Of a DNA stretch of 39,675 bases, positions 25,013-32,939 are shown piece after piece. Within the stretch, counting starts at the first letter, position 1. Each line of letters opens with the position of its first letter. Location: NCBI GenBank assembly GCA_045124315.1, contig JBGVLO010000174.1, positions 1-39,675 of the forward strand, read 5' to 3'. The notes beneath the pieces were generated by a model that was given only the letters and a program-made list of their open reading frames with translations, did not search any database and had not been told where the DNA came from. The translations under genes were made by a program, and so were the position numbers. The DNA is from CAG-411 sp045124315. GTDB taxonomy: Bacteria > Bacillota > Clostridia > Lachnospirales > Lachnospiraceae.

Positions 25013-26281
25013 ATGAATAAATTTGGAAAAAGTATTTTTGGAATCTGTGTTTTGGCAGGAGTTCTGTTACCGGCATTGTTTGAAGCAGAACAGTGTAAGG
25101 TTAGCGCAAAGGATGCAAAATTAATTGCAACAAGACCACCTGTTATGGCAACGGCTACAGCAAATTTTAGTTTTGATGAGGACGAAGAGGATTTTAATAG
25201 TACAGCTACACCGGTTGGTTCGGTTACCTATAATCCATCGAGAACAACCGCACCAGTTGGTTTGGTTACCTATAATCCCTCAAGAACAACTGCACCAGTA
25301 AACACAAGGGGACCTGTAGGAACCGCTACTCCATCGACTAGCACGCCAGCTGGCAGTACTGTAGCACCTACGGTAAAACCAACGGTTATGCCAAATCCGC
25401 AGATTAAGGATATCACTGTTAAGAGTAAGACAAAGGATAGTCTTACCATTACATGGACAGCAGAGAATGCCACGAAATATAAAGTATACTGTAATCCGGA
25501 AAATACTACTTCTAATGTGACACAGGTGGAAGCTGAGTGTACGGGAACTGAGTTTACAATCACTGGTTTAAAGGCTGGAGCGAGCTATAACATTAAAGTG
25601 GATGCGATAAATGAAAGAGGAAATGCTTCTGCCAGTTTGAATGGTGCACGCACCATGGTTGGCGAAATTTTGGATTTGAAGTTAAATAATTTCTTTCATC
25701 TTAATCAGACATCTGAGTTAGAGTGGCAAGCACAGTTTGGAGCAAATGGTTATGAATGGGAATTAACAACCTTATCAGGGAAAAAAGTCAAGAGCGAGAA
25801 GATTACCAATGCCATTACAAGAACGGTAAACATTGGAGTAAAAGCCAATCATATGTATATATTTAAGGTGCGTGCATATCAGATTGAAAATAACCAGACC
25901 TCATACGGGGATTATAGTGAATGCTTAGTATATGAGCAACCATGGATTTCATCTGTTAAATTGTGTAAAACAAAGCTTAAGAAGAAGAAAGTAACCGGTC
26001 TAAAAATTAAGTGGGAAAAACAGGCGGATGCAAAGAGCTATGATATCTATGTGGCCCATGATGGTTCTAGTACTCGCAGTTCTTATAAAAAAGTAGCTTC
26101 TGTGAAAAAAGGAAAGACAAGTTATACCCTGAAGAAATTCAAGGGAAATAAAATAAAAGGAAATAATTATTATGCATTTGTTGTTTCAAAATTTAGCTAT
26201 AATGGGGCAATGCAGGAATCAGGTGCAACATATACATGGAAGGTATCCCAGGGTGGTACTTCCCATTCGTTTGTAAACTAA
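25013..26281 (+). CDS. Secreted fibronectin type III-like surface protein
   Basis: 422 residues with an AAGGAG site before the ATG. A signal peptide (1 to about 30) is followed by a short acidic stretch (FDEDEEDFNS). A Thr/Pro linker (about 62-125) contains two exact-length 14-residue repeats (TPVGSVTYNPSRTT, APVGLVTYNPSRTT). A fibronectin type III-like module lies at about 128-215 (SLTITWTAENATKYKVYC, FTITGLKAGASYNIKVDAIN). A second less clear module runs about 217-305, and a C-terminal module (about 308-415) shows KVTGLKIKWEKQADAKSYDIYV and SYTLKKFKGNKIKGNNYY. No cell-wall sorting signal is visible. It closes the surface block and is followed by a strong terminator. Confidence 0.82.
   Translation: MNKFGKSIFGICVLAGVLLPALFEAEQCKVSAKDAKLIATRPPVMATATANFSFDEDEEDFNSTATPVGSVTYNPSRTTAPVGLVTYNPSRTTAPVNTRGPVGTATPSTSTPAGSTVAPTVKPTVMPNPQIKDITVKSKTKDSLTITWTAENATKYKVYCNPENTTSNVTQVEAECTGTEFTITGLKAGASYNIKVDAINERGNASASLNGARTMVGEILDLKLNNFFHLNQTSELEWQAQFGANGYEWELTTLSGKKVKSEKITNAITRTVNIGVKANHMYIFKVRAYQIENNQTSYGDYSECLVYEQPWISSVKLCKTKLKKKKVTGLKIKWEKQADAKSYDIYVAHDGSSTRSSYKKVASVKKGKTSYTLKKFKGNKIKGNNYYAFVVSKFSYNGAMQESGATYTWKVSQGGTSHSFVN
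25208..25291 (+). repeat. Two tandem 42-bp repeats in the fibronectin-like gene
   Basis: Units at 25208-25249 and 25250-25291 encode 14 residues each and share GGTTACCTATAATCC and the AGAACAAC tail. They differ mainly at third positions, which suggests selection on the peptide and not a very recent duplication. Confidence 0.85.
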
Positions 26282-26380
26282 TGGAACGTAACAGTATTCG
26301 GTTATTTTGAACGGTTACGGATCATACATTGTAGTTTACAGATTGTGAAATATTATAAGTGAAATTAAAATGGAGAGAAT

Positions 26381-26422
26381 ATGGTCGTTGTTATGGATTT
26401 ATAATAGCGGCCATTTTTGTTT
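26381..26422 (+). terminator. Rho-independent terminator closing the surface block
   Basis: ATGGTCGTTGTTAT (26381-26394) pairs with ATAATAGCGGCCAT (26401-26414) over GGATTT using three G-U pairs, followed by TTTTTGTTT. It lies 100 bp after the fibronectin-like gene. Confidence 0.85.
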
Positions 26423-26746
26423 ACTGTGAAAGTGTTGTCAGTAGCTTTTATGGTAAAGAAAAGGAACAAGTGTAAAATACATTTGAAGGATAATAGGATG
26501 ATTGGATAAAATATATCAGTTAAATTGATTAAAAATAATCATTTTAATACAAGATTGAGTGTGATAAAATATAATCATAATAATTGATGAAATTTAATAT
26601 AATGATACCAGTACTTGATCGTTTTGTTATATAGGCACTAGAATAGAGTTGCCTTCTTATGTATTGGGGGATTCTGGAACATTATGAAGGACCCCGGTTG
26701 AACTGTTACCATTTATTAAGGAAAAGTAGAAAGTAAGGGTGATACT
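26423..26746 (+). other. AT-rich gap upstream of the leuA-araC fusion
   Basis: There is no gene here. The stretch has runs of A/T, a small hairpin (GATTA..TAATC at 26527-26540), a possible family B trace (AATGATACCAG at 26601) and a family A trace (GGTTGAACTGTTAC at 26696). I see no T-box specifier or AGGGTGG-type antiterminator motif. Several TATAAT boxes (26570, 26598) lack a partner -35 at proper spacing. A 25-codon frame from 26659 with several Leu codons has no ribosome site or following attenuator, so I do not call it. Confidence 0.5.
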
Positions 26747-28738
26747 ATGAAGAATTCAGAAAAGTATATGAAACAATATTTTATGCCACCTGTGTTAGAT
26801 TTAGAGTGGGCCAAGAAGGATTGTATTGAAAAGGCACCAATTTGGTGTTCTGTGGATCTGCGTGATGGTAACCAGGCATTAATTGAGCCAATGGGATTAG
26901 AAGAAAAAATCGAATTTTTCCAGTTGTTAGTAGATATTGGATTTAAGGAAATTGAAGTAGGATTCCCAGCAGCGTCTGAGACGGAATTTGATTTCATGCG
27001 TGCATTGATTGAAAGAGATATGATTCCGGATGATGTAACCGTACAGGTATTAACTCAGGCAAGAGAACATATTATCAAGAGAACCTTTGAGGCGGTAAAG
27101 GGCGCACCACATGCGGTGATTCATTTGTATAATTCTACCTCAGTTGCACAGAGAGAGCAAGTATTTAAGAAAGACAAGGAACAGATTAAGCAGCTTGCTA
27201 TTGATGGTGCAAAGTTATTAAAGAAGCTTGCAGACGAGACAGAGGGAGACTTCTCCTTTGAGTATAGTCCGGAAAGTTTCCACGGAACAGAAGTAGAATA
27301 TGCATTAGAGGTATGTAATGCAGTGTTGGAAGTATGGCAGCCAACTCCGGACAGAAAGGCCATTATCAACATTCCGGCTACGGTAGAGACTGCCATGCCA
27401 CATATATTTGCTTCACAGATTGCGTATTTAAGTAAGAATTTCAAGTATAGAGAGAATGTGATCTTAAGTTTACATCCACACAATGACCGAGGATGTGGAG
27501 TGGCAGATGCAGAGCTGGGATTGTTAGCCGGTGCAGACCGAATCGAAGGTACCTTATTTGGAAATGGTGAGAGAACAGGTAATGTGGATATTATCACCAT
27601 TGCCATGAATATGTATTCCCATGGGGTGGACCCACAGTTAGAGTTTGGAAATATGCCTGAAATCCGTCAATTATATGAAAGAGTCACTGGTATGAAGGTA
27701 CATGAGAGACAGCCTTATGCCGGAGATTTAGTATTCTCTGCATTTTCCGGTTCTCATCAGGATGCCATTGCAAAGGGAATGGCAATAAGAGAAGAGAAAC
27801 AGTCGGAGAAATGGACCGTACCATACTTACCAATCGATCCGGTAGATGTGGGAAGAACTTATGATGCAGACGTAATCCGTATTAATAGCCAGTCTGGAAA
27901 AGGTGGAATTGCGTATATCTTAAAGGAAAACTTCTCAATCAATATTCCTGACAAAATGCGTGAGACAGTAGGATATACCGTAAAACAAGTATCCGACGAG
28001 GAACATAAGGAATTATCGCCACAGTGGGTATATGAAATATTTGAAGACAATTTCTTACATTATACACCGAACTTTGATATTTCGGAGTGTCATTTTAAGC
28101 AGGATAATGGAATTATGGCTGAGGCGACCATTGTACGGGGCGAGAAGAAGACCATTGTGGATGCCAATGGAAATGGACGATTGGATGCGGTAAGTAACAC
28201 CATCAAACAGTATTTTGGAATCAGTTATGAACTGATGGCATATGAAGAACATGCGTTATCTACCGGTTCTTCTTCCAAGGCTATGGCTTACGTAGGACTG
28301 AATTGTGAAGGAATACAGTACTGGGGAGCTGGAATAGACGAAGATATTATTAAAGCGTCTATCCACGCTTTAGTAGTAGCAGTAAATAAATTACCACAGA
28401 TTCAGAATACAGATGACGCAAAGGACGATCGTTTGATGCAAATGATCAACTATATGCAGAACAATTATCAGACGGTTACTTTAGAGAGTATGGCAGAAGA
28501 GTTCCATTTATCCACTCCATATATTTCAAAGTACATCAAAGATAAGTCTGGCAAGACCTTTGGTGCACATGTGGCACACATTCGCTTAAAGAAAGCAAAG
28601 ACATTACTTAAGAATGGAAATATGACAGTAGAGAATATTTCTTTTGCAGTTGGATATCCAAATGTAGAACATTTTATCCGGGTGTTTAAAAAGGAATTTG
28701 ATATGACTCCAACCCAGTATCGAAATGCAAATCAATAA
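26747..28738 (+). CDS. leuA: 2-isopropylmalate synthase fused to a C-terminal AraC-type DNA-binding domain
   Basis: 663 residues in one uninterrupted frame. Residues 1-555 are a complete LeuA of the yeast/Corynebacterium-like class. The TIM barrel has WCSVDLRDGNQAL (metal-binding DLRDGNQ, 37-43), EVGFPAASETEFD, HPHNDRGCG (243-249) and GTLFGNGERTGNVD. The C-terminal regulatory/dimerisation domain runs about 440-555 (DANGNGRLDAVSNTIKQYF), the leucine-feedback site in homologues. Residues 560-663 form a whole AraC/XylS HTH pair: VTLESMAEEFHLSTPYISKYIKD and ISFAVGYPNVEHFIRVFKKE, ending MTPTQYR. The enzyme condenses acetyl-CoA with 2-oxoisovalerate for leucine synthesis. The fusion suggests a leucine-sensing transcription regulator as well. 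No other leu gene is nearby, and a strong terminator follows. Confidence 0.93.
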   Translation: MKNSEKYMKQYFMPPVLDLEWAKKDCIEKAPIWCSVDLRDGNQALIEPMGLEEKIEFFQLLVDIGFKEIEVGFPAASETEFDFMRALIERDMIPDDVTVQVLTQAREHIIKRTFEAVKGAPHAVIHLYNSTSVAQREQVFKKDKEQIKQLAIDGAKLLKKLADETEGDFSFEYSPESFHGTEVEYALEVCNAVLEVWQPTPDRKAIINIPATVETAMPHIFASQIAYLSKNFKYRENVILSLHPHNDRGCGVADAELGLLAGADRIEGTLFGNGERTGNVDIITIAMNMYSHGVDPQLEFGNMPEIRQLYERVTGMKVHERQPYAGDLVFSAFSGSHQDAIAKGMAIREEKQSEKWTVPYLPIDPVDVGRTYDADVIRINSQSGKGGIAYILKENFSINIPDKMRETVGYTVKQVSDEEHKELSPQWVYEIFEDNFLHYTPNFDISECHFKQDNGIMAEATIVRGEKKTIVDANGNGRLDAVSNTIKQYFGISYELMAYEEHALSTGSSSKAMAYVGLNCEGIQYWGAGIDEDIIKASIHALVVAVNKLPQIQNTDDAKDDRLMQMINYMQNNYQTVTLESMAEEFHLSTPYISKYIKDKSGKTFGAHVAHIRLKKAKTLLKNGNMTVENISFAVGYPNVEHFIRVFKKEFDMTPTQYRNANQ

Positions 28739-28740
28739 TA

Positions 28741-28784
28741 AAAAAATACAGGCTTGCCATGTGAAAGGCAAGCCTGTATTTTTT
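28741..28784. terminator. Bidirectional terminator between leuA-araC and citrate synthase
   Basis: AAAAAATACAGGCTTGCC (28741-28758) is perfectly complementary to 28767-28784 across an 8-nt loop, with A and T runs at the outer ends. It serves both convergent genes. Confidence 0.9.
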
Positions 28785-28800
28785 ATATAGGAAACTGGAA

Positions 28801-28842
28801 GTACTTGTTACGGTTCATATATCTGTGAACCGTAACAAGTAC
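28801..28842. repeat. Family A palindrome with extended arms
   Basis: Arms GTACTTGTTACGGTTCA and TGAACCGTAACAAGTAC (17 bp, perfect) around an 8-nt loop. The inner part is the family A motif with G/C substituted as a compensatory pair (GTTACGGTTCA versus GTTACAGTTCA). It lies just beyond the citrate synthase stop codon on that gene's strand. Confidence 0.85.
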
Positions 28843-28877
28843 CCAAAATTCTATGAGTATAATGCTTCCGAACCTTC

Positions 28878-30254
28878 TTATCGTTCAGAAATTGGTATAT
28901 ATTCCGTATGATATCCTACATATTTATATGCAGGACGAATGATTTTATTGGCATTCAAAAGCTCTTCCAAGCGATGTGCGCTCCATCCGGAAATTCTGGC
29001 AATGGCAAAGAATGGAGTAAATAGTTCCGTTGGGATTCCAAGCATGGTATATACAAAACCACTGTAGAAATCTACATTTGCACATACATTTTTAATTACT
29101 TTACGACGTTTCATAATTAGTTCACTGGCAATGTGTTCGATTCTGTCGTAGAAATCAAATTCATGTGACAACCCCTTTTCCGATGCAAGTTTTCTGGCGT
29201 ACTCTTTTAAGATGACTTCTCTTGGATCAGACAGGGTGTATACAGCATGTCCCATTCCATAAATCAAGCCGGAATGATCAAAAGCTTCTTTGTTTAAAAT
29301 CTTTTCCAGGTATTGGGCAATCTCTCCTTCATCGCTCCAATCTTCGATATGGGCTTTAATATCATCAAACATTTGCTGAACTTTCAGATTGGCACCACCG
29401 TGGCGGGGACCCTTTAGGGAACCAATAGAAGCTGCCAAAGAGGAGTACGTATCGGTTCCGGAAGATGTTACTACATGTGTAGTGAAGGTGGAATTGTTTC
29501 CTCCACCATGTTCTGCGTGAAGAATTAAGGCAACATCCAGTACCTTTGCTTCTAATTCTGTGTATTTTCCATCGGGACGAAGCATTAACAAAATATTTTC
29601 TGCAAGGGATAGTCCTTTTTGTGGATTACGAATTAACAAAGTTTCCCCTTTTCGGAAATGACGGTAAGAATGATAGGAATATACTGCAATTAATGGTAAC
29701 TTATTAATTAATTCCAACGATTGGCGAAATACATTTCTTGGTTCGATACCATCCGGATCAGAATCGTAACTGTAAAGGGTTAAAATACAGCGTTGCATGG
29801 CATTCATAATGTTTGGATTTGATGCTTTCATAATAACATCACGAACGAATCGTCCCCCGAGGTTTTGTAATTCAAACATAACCTGTAAAAACAGTTCCAG
29901 TTCTTTTTCTGTAGGAAGTTTTCCAAAGAGAAGAAGGTAGGTGGTTTCCTCAAATCCATAGCGGCGGTTTTCCAGTCCTTTTACCAGATCAATCACATTG
30001 ATTCCCTGATAGTACAATTCTCCATCAATAGGAACCTGTTCTCCATCTACGGTTTTAAAGGCACATACATCGGATATTTCTGTTAATCCGGTTAGTACAC
30101 CTTTTCCGTTTTTATCTCTAAGACCACGCTTTACATCAAAGGTCTCATATAAGGATGGATCAATACGATGATTATTCATTAATTCAAGTTCTAATGAATC
30201 CACATTTTTTATTAATTCTTCGTTATCACTAATATCCATAATTTTGTCTAACAT
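28878..30254 (-). CDS. gltA: Citrate synthase
   Basis: Condenses oxaloacetate and acetyl-CoA; in anaerobic Clostridia this mainly supplies 2-oxoglutarate for glutamate. The 458-residue protein has LILHAEHGGGNNSTFTTHVV and GSLKGPRHGGAN (active-site His region), YGMGHAVYTLSDPR (second catalytic His), and VDFYSGFVYTMLGIP (catalytic Asp in the fold's last part). The N-terminal extension of about 60 residues is typical of the long type. The start has AAAAGGAGG, 7 nt upstream of the ATG. No aconitase or isocitrate dehydrogenase gene is adjacent. A minus-strand promoter and terminator at 30523-30406 lie upstream and may form a regulated leader. Confidence 0.95.
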   Translation of the reverse strand: MLDKIMDISDNEELIKNVDSLELELMNNHRIDPSLYETFDVKRGLRDKNGKGVLTGLTEISDVCAFKTVDGEQVPIDGELYYQGINVIDLVKGLENRRYGFEETTYLLLFGKLPTEKELELFLQVMFELQNLGGRFVRDVIMKASNPNIMNAMQRCILTLYSYDSDPDGIEPRNVFRQSLELINKLPLIAVYSYHSYRHFRKGETLLIRNPQKGLSLAENILLMLRPDGKYTELEAKVLDVALILHAEHGGGNNSTFTTHVVTSSGTDTYSSLAASIGSLKGPRHGGANLKVQQMFDDIKAHIEDWSDEGEIAQYLEKILNKEAFDHSGLIYGMGHAVYTLSDPREVILKEYARKLASEKGLSHEFDFYDRIEHIASELIMKRRKVIKNVCANVDFYSGFVYTMLGIPTELFTPFFAIARISGWSAHRLEELLNANKIIRPAYKYVGYHTEYIPISER

Positions 30255-30356
30255 GATAATTCCTCCTTTTGTTTGTGTATTGAATTAGGCGTACCCACTT
30301 ATACAAGAAGGAAAGGGGTACAGATACAAAGTTTATGTTTGTTGAAACAAGCCATC

Positions 30357-30387
30357 GTAACAGGACAGCCCCCGGCTGAACTGTTAC
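30357..30387. repeat. Family A 31-bp module
   Basis: GTAACAGGACAGCC (30357-30370), CCC, then GGCTGAACTGTTAC. It equals the reverse complement of 9104-9134 except at one base. The arms pair as GTAACAG/CTGTTAC with GCC/GGC inside. It lies in the leader region between the candidate small RNA and citrate synthase. Confidence 0.85.
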
Positions 30388-30405
30388 AAGCCCATTCATA
30401 TACTT

Positions 30406-30488
30406 TCAAAGAAAAAACCGATTACAGGTGAAAAGTACATTACTCCATCGTAATCGGTTGCATCATTTTCATTCTTTGTATAACAACT
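30406..30488 (-). ncRNA. Candidate small RNA or attenuated leader upstream of citrate synthase
   Basis: On the minus strand a strong promoter (30523-30495) would start a transcript near 30488. About 30 nt later the sequence forms a perfect 10-bp hairpin, AACCGATTAC (30459-30450) with GTAATCGGTT (30425-30416), followed by TTTTTTC (ends about 30410), a clear intrinsic terminator. The product would be roughly 80 nt. It contains the frame ATG AAA ATG ATG CAA CCG ATT ACG ATG GAG TAA (MKMMQPITME), which overlaps the first hairpin arm. Either a stand-alone small RNA or a citrate synthase leader with transcription attenuation would explain this. No known riboswitch class is evident. Confidence 0.55.
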
Positions 30489-30494
30489 TCCTAC

Positions 30495-30523
30495 ATTATA
30501 CAGGAAAATGAGAAAATATGCAA
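30495..30523 (-). promoter_or_regulatory. Minus-strand promoter of the candidate small RNA / citrate synthase leader
   Basis: Read on the minus strand: TTGCAT (30523-30518), 17-bp spacer, TATAAT (30500-30495). The -10 is consensus and the spacing optimal. It is about 240 bp upstream of the citrate synthase start and is the best promoter in that gap. Confidence 0.68.
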
Positions 30524-30552
30524 CTGATAAAAGGGTGTCTGGCACATTCCTG

Positions 30553-30689
30553 GTAACAGTTCAGATATTCCTTACACACAATGCTGTGCAAGGACCTATA
30601 AAAGTGTAAATTAAGTGTGGCTCACAGCAATTTGCATGCGTAAGTTTGCTGTGAGCCGTAACAGGACAGGCCCCCGGCTGAACTATTAC
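30553..30689. repeat. Inverted copy of the family A composite repeat
   Basis: Matches the reverse complement of 9104-9239 along its whole length with about a dozen differences and one single-base indel. Shared blocks include GTGTGGCTCACAGCAATTTG, CATGCGTAAG and GCTGTGCAAGGAC. The hairpin arms are kept (GGCTCACAGCAA with TTTGCTGTGAGCC, and CCTTACACA with TGTGCAAGG, the latter with one mismatch). Confidence 0.9.
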
Positions 30690-30710
30690 TATTCCTGAAA
30701 TGCCAGAATA

Positions 30711-30758
30711 AAAAAATAATGCTAAGGACACGAAACCGTGTCCTTAGCATTATTTTTT
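30711..30758. terminator. Bidirectional terminator at the end of the formate/nitrite channel gene
   Basis: AAAAAATAATGCTAAGGACA plus CG (30711-30732) is perfectly complementary to 30737-30758 over AAAC. On the minus strand it ends the channel gene; the stop codon (30752-30750) lies inside one arm. Confidence 0.9.
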
Positions 30759-31592
30759 CTTCCAGTTTGTTTTATGAATGGCATAGCAGATTGCGCCTAC
30801 AAAAATCATTCCACCAAGAATATTTCCTAATGTAACATAAGAAAAACAGATAAAACTTTTTGGTGAAAGCAGAGATTGAATTTGTGCATCTGTAATACCG
30901 TATAATTCCTGTGCCTTCGCAACATAAGTTGAGTTGGTAGCTGCAAGCATTCCCGCTGGAATGTAGAACATATTTGCCACGCAATGCTCAAAACCACAGA
31001 TAACAAACGCCCAAATTGGGAAAAAGATGGCTAATATTTTACCAGTTACATCCTTTGCAGCTGAGGCCATAAGAATGGCAAGGCAAACAAGAATATTACA
31101 TAAAATCGCACTGGTAATAGCAGCCACAGGTGCAATGGTTGTTTTTCCAAGGGCAACCTTGATTGTATAAGCACCTAATCCTCCGTCTGTGTAATTAAAC
31201 TGGCCGGAGTAAAATAATAAAATATCAATAATTAATGCACCAACTAAGTTACTGAAATATACAACAACTAAGTTGCGAATCATGGATGACACTGAAATTT
31301 TCTTATCCATTAGTGCCATTAACATGAGGCAATTCCCTGTAAATAATTCTCCACCAACAAGGACAACTAACATAAGTCCAACTGGGAAGATGGCACCTGC
31401 AAGAGTACGGGCCAGCCCCACATTTGGTATGTTATGTACTGCTACATTACTGGCAGCACCACCGATTGCAATGAAAGCACCTGCTAAAATTCCTAGTAAG
31501 ATCATCTTGCCTAAAGGCAGATTTGCCTTTGTAACCTGTCCATTGATACTGCTGTCTATAACCTGGGCAGGTGTATTAAAATTGTTTTCCAT
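30750..31592 (-). CDS. Formate/nitrite transporter family channel (FocA/NirC)
   Basis: A 280-residue membrane protein with six hydrophobic helices. It has the FNT-family features LAGAFIAIGGAASNVAVHN, GLMLVVLVGGELFTGNCLM, NLVGALIIDILLFYSG, a half-helix region around LCNILVCLAILMASAAKDVTGK, FPIWAFVICGFEHCVANM, and SYVTLGNILGGMIFVGAICY. These proteins form pentameric channels for formate, nitrite or hydrosulfide; formate is most likely in a mixed-acid fermenter, though no pflB is adjacent. I placed the start at 31592, where AAGGAGAG lies 7 nt upstream, instead of the longer frame from 31664. Confidence 0.9.
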   Translation of the reverse strand: MENNFNTPAQVIDSSINGQVTKANLPLGKMILLGILAGAFIAIGGAASNVAVHNIPNVGLARTLAGAIFPVGLMLVVLVGGELFTGNCLMLMALMDKKISVSSMIRNLVVVYFSNLVGALIIDILLFYSGQFNYTDGGLGAYTIKVALGKTTIAPVAAITSAILCNILVCLAILMASAAKDVTGKILAIFFPIWAFVICGFEHCVANMFYIPAGMLAATNSTYVAKAQELYGITDAQIQSLLSPKSFICFSYVTLGNILGGMIFVGAICYAIHKTNWKKK

Positions 31593-31694
31593 AAATACTC
31601 TCCTTATCTTATGAATTGTCTTTGGGATTGGTTTGATGGTGTATTTATTTCGTAGAAACAGCACCAGATAGAACCCCTCAAAAACTCCAAAATT

Positions 31695-31723
31695 ATGGTA
31701 CTATTCTAAATCGAAAAAGTCAA
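31695..31723 (-). promoter_or_regulatory. Candidate promoter of the formate/nitrite channel gene
   Basis: Read on the minus strand: TTGACT (31723-31718), 17-bp spacer, TACCAT (31700-31695). It sits about 100 bp upstream of the channel start, diverging from the map promoter. Confidence 0.5.
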
Positions 31724-31795
31724 TAAAGTACTGGAAAAAGTGCACAGAAATCAGAATAGTAACGAATAGAACGAAGAGAAACATTTGGATTGCGT

Positions 31796-31824
31796 TTGAC
31801 AAAAGCACAGTGCTTTTATATACT
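31796..31824 (+). promoter_or_regulatory. Promoter of map with an inverted repeat in the spacer
   Basis: TTGACA (31796-31801), 17-bp spacer, TATACT (31819-31824). The sequence AAAAGCA, CAG, TGCTTTT (31801-31817) is a perfect 7-bp inverted repeat filling the spacer, a plausible operator. It lies 60 bp before the map start. Confidence 0.78.
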
Positions 31825-31883
31825 TGAATCAGTGTGAAAAAAGGCCATGAAAGGATTTTTATAGACCATAAGGAGGATGAAGA

Positions 31884-32759
31884 ATGGAATGGAAAGTTGG
31901 TAGAAATGATCCCTGTTGGTGTCAGAGCGGAAGAAAGTACAAATCCTGCCACTTGCAATTTGATAACAAGATTGCAGATTATGCGGCAAAAGGACACATT
32001 GTGCCTTCAAGGGACATTATTAAAAATGCGAATCAGATTGACAAGATCAAGGAGAGTGCCAAGATCAATGTAGCTGTTTTGGATTATATTGAAAAAAATA
32101 TTCATGAAGGTATGACAACTGCGGAGATTGATAAGATCGTCTACGATATGACAACACAGATGGGGGGAATACCTGCACCATTAAATTATGAAGGTTATCC
32201 ATATAGCGTATGTACATCTTTGAATGATCAGGTTTGTCATGGTTTTCCATCAGAAGATGTTGTGTTAAAATCCGGAGATATTATAAATGTAGATTGTTCT
32301 ACCATATTAAACGGATATTTTTCCGATTCTTCCCGTATGTTCTGCATTGGGGAAGTGAGTGAGGAGAAGAAAAAGTTAGTACAGGTTACAAAAGAATGCA
32401 TTGAGAAAGGTCTGGAACAGGTAAAGCCATGGGGCTTCCTTGGGGACATGGGACAGGCTGTCCACGACCATGCTTATGCCAATGGATATACCGTGGTTCG
32501 GGAAATCGGAGGACATGGTATTGGATTGGAGTTTCATGAGGAGCCTTGGGTTGGTTACAACACCAGAAGAGGAACGGATATGTTGATGGTGCCAGGCATG
32601 ATCTTTACAATTGAGCCTATGGTCAACATGGGTGGTGTAGAAATTTTCACAGACCAGGAAAACGGCTGGGAGGTTTATACGGACGATGGACTTCCATCTG
32701 CACAGTGGGAAGTGATGGTTCTGGTTACAGAAGAGGGATATGAAGTTCTAAGCTGGTAA
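31884..32759 (+). CDS. map: Methionine aminopeptidase type I with N-terminal SEC-C zinc motif
   Basis: Removes initiator methionine. The 291-residue protein starts with the SEC-C motif GRNDPCWCQSGRKYKSCH (CxC...CH zinc ligands, residues 7-24), which is thought to bind ribosome or other partners. The pita-bread fold follows, with metal ligands visible in NVDCSTILNGYFSDSSR (two Asp), GGHGIGLEFHE (His), FTIEPM (Glu) and QWEVMVLV (Glu). AAGGAGG lies upstream of the ATG at 31884. It has its own strong promoter and is not next to the ribosomal-protein operon, so it may be a second paralogue of the cell's main enzyme. A 180-bp AT-rich gap follows with no feature I can name. Confidence 0.94.
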   Translation: MEWKVGRNDPCWCQSGRKYKSCHLQFDNKIADYAAKGHIVPSRDIIKNANQIDKIKESAKINVAVLDYIEKNIHEGMTTAEIDKIVYDMTTQMGGIPAPLNYEGYPYSVCTSLNDQVCHGFPSEDVVLKSGDIINVDCSTILNGYFSDSSRMFCIGEVSEEKKKLVQVTKECIEKGLEQVKPWGFLGDMGQAVHDHAYANGYTVVREIGGHGIGLEFHEEPWVGYNTRRGTDMLMVPGMIFTIEPMVNMGGVEIFTDQENGWEVYTDDGLPSAQWEVMVLVTEEGYEVLSW

Positions 32760-32939
32760 AATAGATACAAAAGTAGCATTTGGCACTTAAAGGAATTTTT
32801 CAATAACATGCTTTTTTTTCTGAAATAAGTAAATATAGAGAAAAATGGGAAAAAGTGTAATTAGAAGTGGGAATGGAGACATTTTTTGAATGATTTTCAT
32901 GTAGAAAGATTGGTTTGACAAGAGAAAAGGAGAAGAAAG

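Noticed and set aside
26659..26736. Leucine leader peptide before leuA (25 codons with several Leu)
   Set aside because: No ribosome site and no following attenuator hairpin; the sequence includes a family A repeat trace.
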